Source: Leucobacter aridicollis (GTDB taxonomy: Bacteria > Actinomycetota > Actinomycetes > Actinomycetales > Microbacteriaceae). Taken from it: DNA of 64,000 nt. Below the pieces are notes generated by a model. That model was not told where the DNA came from. It searched no databases and saw only the letters and a program-made list of their open reading frames with translations. The stretch lies in NCBI RefSeq assembly GCF_013409595.1, contig NZ_JACCBD010000001.1, forward strand, positions 1,302,001-1,366,000, given 5' to 3'. Both the position numbers and the translations under genes were made by a program. Positions within the stretch are counted from its first letter, which is position 1, and every line of letters begins with the position of its first letter. Positions 9,357 to 17,437 of the stretch are shown here, one piece after another.

Positions 9357-10370
9357 ATGACACGCACGAGCCAGCCCGCGCGCCGCGCGCCAAACCTCCT
9401 CCTCATCGTCATCGCCGCAGTGGCGCTCATCGCGGTCGCCGGCGGTGTGATCTGGGCCGTCTTGGCCGGTCGCGACACCGCGTCTGGCGCCGACCGTACC
9501 GTCGACGCGGCGGGCGTGCCCGTGGAGCGTGCGGACGGAGTGCCCGCGGAAACGGAGCTGGGGATCACGGAGCTCAAGGTTCAGAACCTCGAGAACGTGC
9601 AGGCATATTACGAGAACGCCATCGGGCTCGCGGTCATTGACCAGCAGCCGGACGCGGTCACGCTGGGGTTGGGGGACGTCCCGCTCATGCGGCTCGAGCA
9701 GTCCGCCGAGCCCCTACCGGAGGTGGGCGACGCCGGGCTGTACCACACCGCAATTCTCTTCGCCGACGAGGCGTCGCTCGCCCAGGCGGTGCTGCAGACG
9801 GCGCAGCTCGCGCCTGGCAGCTATCAGGGGTCGGCCGATCACCTCGTGAGCCAGGCCTTCTACTTCGGGGACCCGGAGGGCAATGGCGTCGAGCTCTACG
9901 TTGACCGGCCGCGAGAGGACTGGCAGTGGAACAACGGCCAGGTCGAGATGGGGAGCGAACCGCTCGACCCGAACGCGTTCATCGAGGAGCACCTTGGCGA
10001 CGATGCGGCCGGCACGGCGGTGATCGGGCATATTCACCTGAAAGTCGGAAACCTCGACGACGCGCGCGCGTTCTACGCCGACACCCTCGGATTCGACGTG
10101 GTCTCGGAGGCGGAAGGCGCCCTGTTCTACTCGGCGGGCGGCTACCACCACCACCTCGCGACGAATGTCTGGCAGAGCGCCGGCGCCGGTCCGCGCAGCA
10201 CCGAGGTCGGGCTTGGCTCGCTGACGGTCGCCCTCCCGAGCGAGGCGGACGTCGACAATGTGGCAGCCCGCGTGGCTGCCGCCGGCATTGATCACGAGGT
10301 CGTCGAGCGCGGCATCGTCGTCGAAGACCCCTGGGGCAACAAGATTCGGCTGGTGGCCCGGGCGCAGTAG
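9357..10370 (+). CDS. Membrane-anchored VOC (glyoxalase/extradiol dioxygenase-like) protein
   Basis: 337 aa. One N-terminal transmembrane segment (about 14-38) is followed by two VOC modules. Module 1 spans about 65-180, with DPEGNGVELYVDRP. Module 2 spans about 215-335, with IGHIHLKVGNLDDARAFYADTLGF and DPWGNKIRLVA. The arrangement resembles CatE-type catechol 2,3-dioxygenase-like proteins, which are normally cytosolic. The anchor is therefore unusual and would place the domains outside the cell. Metal-ligand His and Glu candidates are present (HTAIL, HIHLKV, NGVELYV). It ends 22 bp from the convergent permease gene. Substrate unknown. Confidence 0.8.
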   Translation: MTRTSQPARRAPNLLLIVIAAVALIAVAGGVIWAVLAGRDTASGADRTVDAAGVPVERADGVPAETELGITELKVQNLENVQAYYENAIGLAVIDQQPDAVTLGLGDVPLMRLEQSAEPLPEVGDAGLYHTAILFADEASLAQAVLQTAQLAPGSYQGSADHLVSQAFYFGDPEGNGVELYVDRPREDWQWNNGQVEMGSEPLDPNAFIEEHLGDDAAGTAVIGHIHLKVGNLDDARAFYADTLGFDVVSEAEGALFYSAGGYHHHLATNVWQSAGAGPRSTEVGLGSLTVALPSEADVDNVAARVAAAGIDHEVVERGIVVEDPWGNKIRLVARAQ

Positions 10371-10391
10371 CCCGGCCGAGGGCGCGGCCCG

Positions 10392-11444
10392 TCAGCGCTT
10401 GCGAAAGAGGATCGTGAGCGTGAGATACACCCCGCCAAGGCTCACCGTGACAGCTCCGACGGGGAGCTGCGTCGGCGCGAACGCGTGTGCCGCGAGCCAG
10501 TCGGCAATGCTGAGCAGCAGCGCGCCCGCGAGAGCCGCCGCGAGTGTCGGGTGCGTGCGTGGCAGCACGGCCCGCGCGAGGTGCGGCGCGGCCAGCGCCA
10601 CGAACATGATCGGGCCAGCCGCGGCAGTGGTCACCGCGGTGAGCCCGACCGCGCAGACGACGAGCAGGAGCCGCGTTGCGCCAACCCGCAGCCCGAGCGC
10701 GTGTGCCAGGTCGTCGCCCAGTTCGATGATTCGCAGCTTCGGAACGGTCATTGCGGTTGCCGCCGCGATCACCGCGAGCGCGATGAGCACAGGCTGCAGC
10801 AGCTCCCACCGCGTGTTGTCGAGTGTCCCCGCGGCCCACACTGAGCTGGCCGTCGCAGTCGCGGTGTCTGTCTTGTAGACGAGCCAGGTGTTCCACGCTC
10901 CGAGGGCCGCGCTGATCGCGATGCCTGCGAGAACGAACGTGTTCCCGCCGACCCCCGAGCGCGAACTGAACAGCAACACGAGCCCCGCAGCGGCGAGGCC
11001 GCCGACGAGTGCCGCGGTCGCGGTGGCGGCGAACCCCGGGGCGGGAATGAGGATGAGCGCGAGGAGCACGCCAATGTAAGCGCCGGTGTTGAAACCGATG
11101 ATGTCGGGGCTGCCGAGCGGGTTACGGGTGAGCGTCTGGAAGATCGACCCGGCCGCGCCGAGCGCCGCGCCGAACGCGACGGCCGCGAGCGCACGGGGGA
11201 GTCGCCACGCCAGCACCACGGTCTGGGTGAAGTCATTGGCGCTCCCTGTGAGCGCGGCCCACACCTCGGACGGGCTGAGCGCGAGATCTCCCGCGGCGAG
11301 TGCGGCGAGGAACACCGCGGCGAGCAGGGTGACGCCCGCAGCCCACCGCCACCGCGAACGCGCGCGTGCCGGCGGGCCGCCTGCTGCGACTGGCGCTGCA
11401 CGAGTAACTGCCGAGGCATTCGAAGCGGGTCTCGTGTGAATCAT
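10392..11444 (-). CDS. FecCD-family siderophore ABC permease (subunit 2)
   Basis: 350 aa polytopic membrane protein with about 9-10 hydrophobic segments. FecCD hallmarks include TRNPLGSPDIIGFNTGAY, AGTLDNTRW and GPIMFVALAAPHLAR. The start at 11444 makes a 4-bp ATGA overlap with the upstream permease. The longer open frame upstream of it is antisense-like. It should form a heterodimer with that permease and receive ferric siderophore from the binding protein encoded at 12448-13476. No FecE/FepC-type ATPase gene follows in the operon. Confidence 0.92.
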   Translation of the reverse strand: MIHTRPASNASAVTRAAPVAAGGPPARARSRWRWAAGVTLLAAVFLAALAAGDLALSPSEVWAALTGSANDFTQTVVLAWRLPRALAAVAFGAALGAAGSIFQTLTRNPLGSPDIIGFNTGAYIGVLLALILIPAPGFAATATAALVGGLAAAGLVLLFSSRSGVGGNTFVLAGIAISAALGAWNTWLVYKTDTATATASSVWAAGTLDNTRWELLQPVLIALAVIAAATAMTVPKLRIIELGDDLAHALGLRVGATRLLLVVCAVGLTAVTTAAAGPIMFVALAAPHLARAVLPRTHPTLAAALAGALLLSIADWLAAHAFAPTQLPVGAVTVSLGGVYLTLTILFRKR

Positions 11445-12451
11445 GCGCGCCTCCTCAGCACGACCAGGATGACGGGTGCGCCCAGGGCGGCCGCGACGAC
11501 GCCGACGGGAAGCTCGCCCGGCCACAGCACCGTGCGAGCAAGAATGTCGGCGATGAGGAGCAGGCCGGCGCCGACCGGAGTGCTGACAAGGATCATGCGC
11601 CCGGTACTCGGGCCGGTGAACGGGCGAACAAGGTGCGGCACCATGAGTCCGATGAAGCCGATGGGGCCGGCGATGGCCGTGGCCGCGCCGACGAGACAGG
11701 CCGCGCCCACCCCGGTGCCCGCTCGGGCAAGGAACGGGTGGGAGCCGAGGCCCCTGGCGGTGTCGTCGCCGAGGGCGAGCGCGTCGATCGGGCGAGCGAG
11801 GGCGAACGCGAGGACGCCGCCGAACATGATGAGCGGCAGCGAGTTCCAGAGTACGTCCGTGTTGGGGCTCGCGAGTGAGCCCGCAGACCACGCGCGCATC
11901 GCGTCCAGTGCGCGCGGGTTGAGAAGCGTGATCGCAGACTGCACGCCGGAGACGGTCATGCTGAAGGCGACACCGGCAAGCACGAGTTTCGTTCCGCTGG
12001 CCGCGCCCCGCAGTCCAAGCGCGAGCACCGCGGCGGTGACGATTCCCGCGCCCGCCACCGCGCTCCACGCGATTCCGGTGGCCGAGCGCACCCCGAACCA
12101 GGTCATCGCGATGGTCACAGCGAACGCCGCGCCCGAGCTCACTCCGAGCAGGCCGGGGTCCGCGAGCGGGTTGCGAGTCATCCCCTGCATGAGCGTCCCC
12201 GCCCAGGCCAGGGCGGCCCCGACGAGTAGCGCCGCGATCGTGCGGGGGAGCCGCACCTCCCAGAGGAGGGTGTTCAGGTCGTCCCCGCCGCGGCCCGCGA
12301 GCGCCTCATGCAGTTCCGCGGGCGAGACCGTGCGAGACCCAATAAGCAGACTCGCCACGCAGAGCGCGACGAGAACGATGGCCGCGAGGGCCTGCGCTCC
12401 GAGGAGGCGCGAGGCGCTCGTGCGGCGCGCCTCTCGGAGCGTGGCGGTCAC
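11441..12451 (-). CDS. FecCD-family siderophore ABC permease (subunit 1)
   Basis: 336 aa from a GTG start at 12451 that overlaps the binding-protein stop (GTGA). An ATG 48 bp earlier exists but would cause a much longer overlap. FecCD signatures include TRNPLADPGLLGVSSGAAF, WSAGSLASPN and GPIGFIGLMVPHLVRP. It is the pore partner of the 10392-11444 product. Expression is expected to follow the iron box at 14137-14155, through the leftward transcript that also carries the TetR and binding-protein genes. Confidence 0.92.
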   Translation of the reverse strand: MTATLREARRTSASRLLGAQALAAIVLVALCVASLLIGSRTVSPAELHEALAGRGGDDLNTLLWEVRLPRTIAALLVGAALAWAGTLMQGMTRNPLADPGLLGVSSGAAFAVTIAMTWFGVRSATGIAWSAVAGAGIVTAAVLALGLRGAASGTKLVLAGVAFSMTVSGVQSAITLLNPRALDAMRAWSAGSLASPNTDVLWNSLPLIMFGGVLAFALARPIDALALGDDTARGLGSHPFLARAGTGVGAACLVGAATAIAGPIGFIGLMVPHLVRPFTGPSTGRMILVSTPVGAGLLLIADILARTVLWPGELPVGVVAAALGAPVILVVLRRRA

Positions 12452-13476
12452 TTCGCCGGAATGAGTTCGAGGCCCGGGCGGAGCTGCTCGAGTAGCCACG
12501 GCACGGATGCGATGTTCGGATCTTGGAGCGCAGTCGCGGCCTCAAGCCCGACGGGCACGTAGCGCTCGGACATGATCGGCTGCTTCGACACGATCGGATC
12601 GCTCTCAAACTTCTCCTGCAGCGCGTCAGACTGGAACGTCATGAACATGACGCCAGCGTCGTTGAACAGCGGCGCCTGCTCGAAGCTCACGTCGATGGCG
12701 CCGGGAACGGACCCCTGTCCGCCGAGGTCTGCGACTGCAGGCAGTGCAACGAGGCCGAGCTGCTGCATGAACTTCGCGGTGACGTTCGCTTCGTCGACGA
12801 GCATGACGACGACGCCGTCCCTGGCCTGGCCGTACAGGAACGTGCCCCCCGCGAGGCCCGGGAGGTCCTCCTTGATCGCTTCCACAGCGGCGTCTGCTTC
12901 GGCGATGAGGCGCTCCGCGTCCTCAGACTTGCCGAGCGCGTTCCCGATCCTCAGCGCGGACTCCTCACTCGTCGCGCCGTAGAGCGCGGTCTCGTACGAC
13001 ACGACCGGAGCGATATCGCTCAGCTGCGCGTAGAGCGCCTCGTCGAGCGTGAACCCGGCGGTCGCGAGAATGACGTCCGGCTTCGCAGCTGCGACCTGCT
13101 CGACATTGATGCTCATCGGGTTAAGCCACGTAGTGTCCTCGGGCAGCGGGTCAATGTATGGCAGGTTCTTCTCGTCGCCAGCACCCGCGACGCTCGTGAA
13201 GGATTCCGGGGCGGCGACGACCTGCGCGCCGAGCGCTGAGGCCAGCGCGACGTCGGCGTAGCCGAGAGCCGCGACGCGCTCTGGCTGTTCATCAATCGTT
13301 GCGTCGCCGTATGCGTTGTGGATGGTGACGGGGAACGATCCCGATGCTGCCCCGCGTTCAGCGGTCTTCGGATCTCCCGCTGGGTCCGCGCTGGATGAGC
13401 AGCCGGTGAGGAGGAGTGCGCCAGCTGCGAGCGCTGCGAGCCCCGCGGATGTGGCGCGACGAATGGGTGAGGGCAT
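12448..13476 (-). CDS. Iron-siderophore ABC substrate-binding lipoprotein (FepB/FecB type)
   Basis: 342 aa. The signal peptide ends in lipobox LLTGC (Cys at about 26), so the mature protein is tethered to the outer face of the membrane. The periplasmic-binding-protein-2 fold is indicated by ERVAALGYADVALASALG near the start, then AAAKPDVILATAGF and the C-terminal VPWLLEQLRPGLELI. AGGAAGG ribosome site before ATG. It lies 50 bp downstream of the TetR gene on the same strand and upstream of two FecCD permeases. Confidence 0.92.
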   Translation of the reverse strand: MPSPIRRATSAGLAALAAGALLLTGCSSSADPAGDPKTAERGAASGSFPVTIHNAYGDATIDEQPERVAALGYADVALASALGAQVVAAPESFTSVAGAGDEKNLPYIDPLPEDTTWLNPMSINVEQVAAAKPDVILATAGFTLDEALYAQLSDIAPVVSYETALYGATSEESALRIGNALGKSEDAERLIAEADAAVEAIKEDLPGLAGGTFLYGQARDGVVVMLVDEANVTAKFMQQLGLVALPAVADLGGQGSVPGAIDVSFEQAPLFNDAGVMFMTFQSDALQEKFESDPIVSKQPIMSERYVPVGLEAATALQDPNIASVPWLLEQLRPGLELIPAK

Positions 13477-13525
13477 GGGTGTGCCTTCCTAACTGGTGTA
13501 GGTGTGTGGTGGTGAGAGGAAACGT

Positions 13526-14131
13526 CTAGGTGAGCGGGAGTATCGCGGCGACCGCGCGGAAGACCGCCTCCGGCGTCGCAGCGGCATCGAGCGCGGCCCA
13601 GTCGTCCATGAGGTCCGAGACCAGTGGGGGCGCCGCGACGGTTGCCCGCTCGGGAAGTCCGGTCGTCGCGTGCTGCGACTTCGCGTGCGTGATTGTCGCC
13701 TGACCGAGGATCGTCGCGAACATGGAGCGGTAGAACACGAATGCGCTAGTGCGGTCGAGGCCGGACTCGGTGGCGCAGGTGAGGAAGCCCTCCGAGAATT
13801 GCAATCCGGCCGGACTTGCGAGCCTCCCCGTTGTGATCAGACGGATCATCCAGGGATGTTCTCGCAAGAAGTCGTGGAGGGTGAGAGCTAGGTTCACCGC
13901 GTGCTCCCGCGCGGTTCCGGCGCGCTCGGGAAGGGTGATATCCGCTGAGACGCGCTCAACGAGCTCGACGAGGAGCGCGTCGCGATCGCGCACATAACGG
14001 TAGAGCGCCATGGGGGTGACGTCGAGCCGGGTGGCGAGCTGGCGCATAGCGAGCCCAGCCTCGCCGTCGGTCGCGAGAATCGCCATCGCTTCGTCAACGA
14101 TGCGTTCGAGAGTTAAAGTCGTCATGTTCAT
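13526..14131 (-). CDS. TetR-family regulator of the siderophore-uptake region
   Basis: 201 aa. N-terminal helix-turn-helix (about 10-55) contains the pattern GLAMRQLATRLDVTPMALYRYVRDRDAL, typical of TetR. The C-terminal ligand domain is divergent. It is transcribed leftward from a compact divergent promoter region that also drives the ABC genes at 14178. An iron box and a 12-bp palindrome lie in that region. It may autoregulate through the palindrome. The ligand is unknown, possibly a siderophore. Confidence 0.88.
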   Translation of the reverse strand: MNMTTLTLERIVDEAMAILATDGEAGLAMRQLATRLDVTPMALYRYVRDRDALLVELVERVSADITLPERAGTAREHAVNLALTLHDFLREHPWMIRLITTGRLASPAGLQFSEGFLTCATESGLDRTSAFVFYRSMFATILGQATITHAKSQHATTGLPERATVAAPPLVSDLMDDWAALDAAATPEAVFRAVAAILPLT

Positions 14132-14136
14132 CCTAT

Positions 14137-14155
14137 GAAGGTTAGGTTCGCCTAA
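14137..14155. promoter_or_regulatory. DtxR/IdeR-type iron box
   Basis: GAAGGTTAGGTTCGCCTAA matches the IdeR consensus (TTAGGTTAGSCTAACCTAA) at 14 of 19 positions by my alignment. Its core is a perfect inverted repeat, GTTAGG-ttcg-CCTAAC (14141-14156). It sits between divergent starts at 14131 and 14178. It should block the TetR-binding protein-FecCD transcript and the rightward ABC transcript when iron is plentiful. Confidence 0.8.
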
Positions 14156-14170
14156 CTATACGCGTATACT
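14155..14170. promoter_or_regulatory. Overlapping divergent promoter -10 elements with palindrome TATACGCGTATA
   Basis: A perfect 12-bp palindrome lies at 14157-14168. Read rightward, TATACT (14165-14170) is a good -10 element whose predicted start site falls at or next to the GTG start at 14178, implying a leaderless mRNA. Read leftward, TATAGT (complement of 14155-14160) is a good -10 for the TetR gene. The two -10 elements are only 4 bp apart, so polymerase binding should be mutually exclusive. The palindrome may be an operator, plausibly for the TetR protein. Confidence 0.55.
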
Positions 14171-14177
14171 TCGAGGC

Positions 14178-15797
14178 GTGGCAACCAGGCATCCTCTCGT
14201 TCATCCGGCACTTCTCCCAGCGCTCCGCCCCTCACTCCCCGTGCTCGCGCTCGCGGTATTCGCAGCGACGCTGGCTGGCCTCGCGGCACTCGCCGCGACG
14301 TGGGGCATCGTGCAGCTCCTTGCAGCACCGGCGGCGTCGGGCGTTGCCAGGGTGTGCGCGGCGTGGGTCGCTGCGGCGGTACTGGCCGCGGTCGCATCGT
14401 GGCTCGCGCACTCGGCCGAGGCTCGCTTCGAGGCGCGATTGCGCCGAGAAGTCGCCGGCCGGATGCTCAGGCTCCCAGCTGACAGACTGAGCGAGTACCC
14501 ACCCGACGCGCTGCGCAGGCTCGTGGCTGACGACGTCGCCGCGCTACACCACATGGTTGCCCACCTTCCCGGTGAGCTCGCGACACTCGTGACGGTGCCG
14601 GTTGCTGCCGTAGCGTTGCTCATCCACCTCGCGGGTCCCACGGCGCTGCTCGCGCTCGCGCCCGGGGCGCTTGCAGCTGTCGTGTACCTCGCGGTGTTGC
14701 CCCGCCTGTCGGCACAACATGGGGCCGAACGCGGCCGTGTGATGGGCGAGATCGCCTCGGCGGTTGACGACTACGCGCGTGGTATCCACGTCTTCCGGAG
14801 CTTTGGGGATGCCTCGGGCGCGCTCGCGACGTATGCCGGATCGACCGCCAGATTCACCGCAGGCATGGTGGCCTGGGTGCGGCGCGTCGCGACTCCCGCG
14901 GCGATCGCGGTTGCGCTCTTGCAGGCACCAGCGAGCCTCGCGATCGCCTACGCGGTCGGCGTCGCGAGCGACACCGCGACGCTCGCGGCGATCCTGTTGC
15001 TGAGCCTCGCCCTCGTCACGCCGGCGCTGCGCCTCGGTCACGGCCTGGACTTTGTGACGGCGGGGCGAGCCGCTGGGGCGCGGCTGGGCGCGCTGCTCGC
15101 CGAGCCCGCGCTGCCCTCCGGCACGGTGGACGCCACCACCGGGCCGGCCGATGCCACGCTGCAGGGGGTGACGGTTCGAGCTTCGGGCCACACCGTCCTC
15201 TCCGAGCTCTCACTGCGCGCCCCCGCCCGTGCGCTGACTGCCATCACGGGGCCAAGCGGTGCGGGGAAGACCACCGTGCTGCGCGTGTTCGCCGGGTTGC
15301 AGCCGGTGGCGCCAGGCGAGGCAGCGATCGCAGGCACGCCCGTGGGGCAGCTGAGTGAGGCCGGGCGACTGGGCGCGGTCCTCCTGGTCCCGCAGGGCGT
15401 TGCCGCGCTCGCCGCCTCGGTGCGCGACAACCTGCTGCTCTCAGCGCCAGACGCGCGAGACGAAGCGTGCCGGGCCGCCCTTGAACGAGCCAACCTCGAG
15501 GTCGGCCTCGACCGCGACGCGACGCTGCTCTCCGGCGGCGAGCGGCAGCGTTTGGCGCTGGCGCGCGCGTTTCTCACTGAGGCGCGCGTGATCCTGCTCG
15601 ACGAACCGACGAGCGCGCTCGATTCGCGCGTCGCCGACAAGATCTGGGCCGAGCTGCTGCGGCTCGCGCACGACGGCGGGCGAACGGTCATCGTCGTCAC
15701 GCACGACCCCAGCCTGGCTCGGCAGAGCGACAACCTTATCGACATTTCGCCGGGCCCAGGCGCAGACGAGCACCACACGGAAGGTGAAGCAGCATGA
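14178..15797 (+). CDS. ABC half-transporter with fused membrane and ATPase domains (CydD/IrtA-like)
   Basis: 539 aa. The N-terminal type IV (exporter-fold) membrane domain covers about 1-310. The ATPase domain has Walker A GPSGAGKTT (about 358-366), signature LSGGERQR, Walker B VILLDEP and switch His in VTHDPS, so it looks fully competent. GTG start, probably leaderless. Its stop overlaps the next gene's ATG (ATGA), so the two products likely form a heterodimer. The iron box at 14137 and siderophore neighbours argue for siderophore import or export rather than the cytochrome bd role of CydDC. Confidence 0.87.
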   Translation: MATRHPLVHPALLPALRPSLPVLALAVFAATLAGLAALAATWGIVQLLAAPAASGVARVCAAWVAAAVLAAVASWLAHSAEARFEARLRREVAGRMLRLPADRLSEYPPDALRRLVADDVAALHHMVAHLPGELATLVTVPVAAVALLIHLAGPTALLALAPGALAAVVYLAVLPRLSAQHGAERGRVMGEIASAVDDYARGIHVFRSFGDASGALATYAGSTARFTAGMVAWVRRVATPAAIAVALLQAPASLAIAYAVGVASDTATLAAILLLSLALVTPALRLGHGLDFVTAGRAAGARLGALLAEPALPSGTVDATTGPADATLQGVTVRASGHTVLSELSLRAPARALTAITGPSGAGKTTVLRVFAGLQPVAPGEAAIAGTPVGQLSEAGRLGAVLLVPQGVAALAASVRDNLLLSAPDARDEACRAALERANLEVGLDRDATLLSGGERQRLALARAFLTEARVILLDEPTSALDSRVADKIWAELLRLAHDGGRTVIVVTHDPSLARQSDNLIDISPGPGADEHHTEGEAA

Positions 15798-17437
15798 GCG
15801 GGAACGAGGCCCTTCGGGGCGACGCACCGGGCGGGCGGGCCGGTTTTGTGGCGGGAATGCCACCGGCCGCGCGACGTCGGGTGCGCGGCGTGGCCCTCGG
15901 CTGGGCGGGCGTCGCCCTTGCCGAGGCCGCGGCCTACCTCGCGCTCGCTCTCGCGATCCGAGACAGCCTCCCTGTGTTCCCAGTGATCGCCCTCGCCGCG
16001 GTCGCGATGGTCACGACGGTCGTGGTGTCGCGAGCGGGGTACCTCTCGGGCGCCAGGCTCGCGGGCGACCTCTATGGCGAGATGGGGCGTGCTCTTGCCC
16101 GCGCCAAGCTCTCATGGTTCACTGCGGCTAACCGAGCGGTCGTAACGACGGCCGCTGGTCGTAGCGTTCCCACGTTCATGGGGGTGCCTGCTCACCTGCT
16201 GCAGACGCTCGTGCTCTCGCTGCTCGTTCCCGTCGCCCTGGTCGTCGCGGTCGCGATCGTGGGCGGTACCGCGATGGCAGGCCTCGCGCTGCTGTTGCTC
16301 TCAGCCGCGCTGGTCGCACAGCTCGTCGCCCAGCGCTTCCTCGCCGCTGCAGACGCGAGCCGTCACGCGGCCGAAGGGCAGGCGACCGCTGCGACGCTTG
16401 AACTCGTGGAACGCCTCGAGCTGCTCCGAACGGCGGCCGGGCGCGCGCGGGCCCTTGAGCGAGCCGCGCAGGCCTGGCGTGCAGGTGAGGCTGCACTGTC
16501 GAAAACGAATCGCGCGGCGGCCCCGGCGACGCTGATCTCGCAGCTCGCGAGCGTGCTGCCCATCGCCGGAGTGCTCGTCGCGCTCGGGGTGACTGGGGGG
16601 TTTGAACATCCGGCGCTCGCGCTCGCCCTGATCGTGCTCGTCGGGCGCGCCAGCGCGCCCATCGATGACCTCGCGCTCGTCGGCATTGCGCTCGCTGAGG
16701 TGCGTGCTCACACAGAGGCCTACCGGCAGGTTGTCGGCGCCCCCGCCCTTCCCGTGTACGCGGGCGAACCCGCGAGCGCCACGCCCGTGCCAGGCAGCGT
16801 TGAAGTGCGGCGCGTGAGCCACGCCCCCGCCCTCGCCGATATCTCCTTCAGGGTGCCCAGTGGCGAGCGGGCGCTCATCGTTGGCCCCAGCGGGTCGGGG
16901 AAGAGTACGCTCCTCGGCCTGGTACTCAGGTTTGACGACGCGGAGCAGGGGGAGGTGCTGCTCGGCGGCGTGCACGTGCGCACGCTTCCCCAGGGGGAAC
17001 TGGCGAAGCAAATCGCCTATGTCCCCCAGGAGCCTGTCGTCTTCACCGGAACGCTCGCGGAGAACCTGCGCATCGGCCGGCCATCGGCGTCAGACGAGGA
17101 GCTGCGTGAGGCGGCGCTCGCCGCCCGCCTTGGGGACGTGCTTGAGCGCGACCCCCGGGGCCTCGGGCAAGACGTCGGCAGTCACGGCCAGCGCCTCTCG
17201 GGCGGCGAGCGTCAGCGCGTCGCAATCGCGCGAGCCCTGGTGAGCGTGGCGCCCGTGCTCGTCCTCGACGAGGCGACGTCAGCGCTCGACGAACCCACCG
17301 AGCAGATGATCGCAGAGGAGATCGTGCGCCGCGAGAAGACGCTGCTGGTCGTCACTCACCGGCGCCCCGAGATCTGGCAGCCGCACCAGGTGATCAACCT
17401 GGGCGAGCCGATCGTCAGCGCGCGAGACCGCGGGTGA
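15794..17437 (+). CDS. ABC half-transporter, partner of the preceding gene (CydC/IrtB-like)
   Basis: 547 aa. Exporter-type membrane domain (about 25-310), then an ATPase domain with Walker [10 protein letters not shown] (about 362-370), signature LSGGERQR, Walker [13 protein letters not shown] and switch His in VTHRR. All catalytic motifs are intact. It is coupled to the upstream half-transporter by a 4-bp overlap. Its 3' end overlaps the convergent esterase gene by 23 bp, so the transcripts are antisense there. Transported compound unknown; a siderophore is inferred from context. Confidence 0.87.
   Translation: MSGNEALRGDAPGGRAGFVAGMPPAARRRVRGVALGWAGVALAEAAAYLALALAIRDSLPVFPVIALAAVAMVTTVVVSRAGYLSGARLAGDLYGEMGRALARAKLSWFTAANRAVVTTAAGRSVPTFMGVPAHLLQTLVLSLLVPVALVVAVAIVGGTAMAGLALLLLSAALVAQLVAQRFLAAADASRHAAEGQATAATLELVERLELLRTAAGRARALERAAQAWRAGEAALSKTNRAAAPATLISQLASVLPIAGVLVALGVTGGFEHPALALALIVLVGRASAPIDDLALVGIALAEVRAHTEAYRQVVGAPALPVYAGEPASATPVPGSVEVRRVSHAPALADISFRVPSGERALIVGPSGSGKSTLLGLVLRFDDAEQGEVLLGGVHVRTLPQGELAKQIAYVPQEPVVFTGTLAENLRIGRPSASDEELREAALAARLGDVLERDPRGLGQDVGSHGQRLSGGERQRVAIARALVSVAPVLVLDEATSALDEPTEQMIAEEIVRREKTLLVVTHRRPEIWQPHQVINLGEPIVSARDRG

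Noticed and set aside
14178..17437. Assignment of the first half-transporter pair as CydDC (cytochrome bd assembly)
   Set aside because: No cydAB genes nearby, and the pair shares an iron-box promoter with siderophore uptake genes; sequence alone does not settle it, so a neutral name was used.
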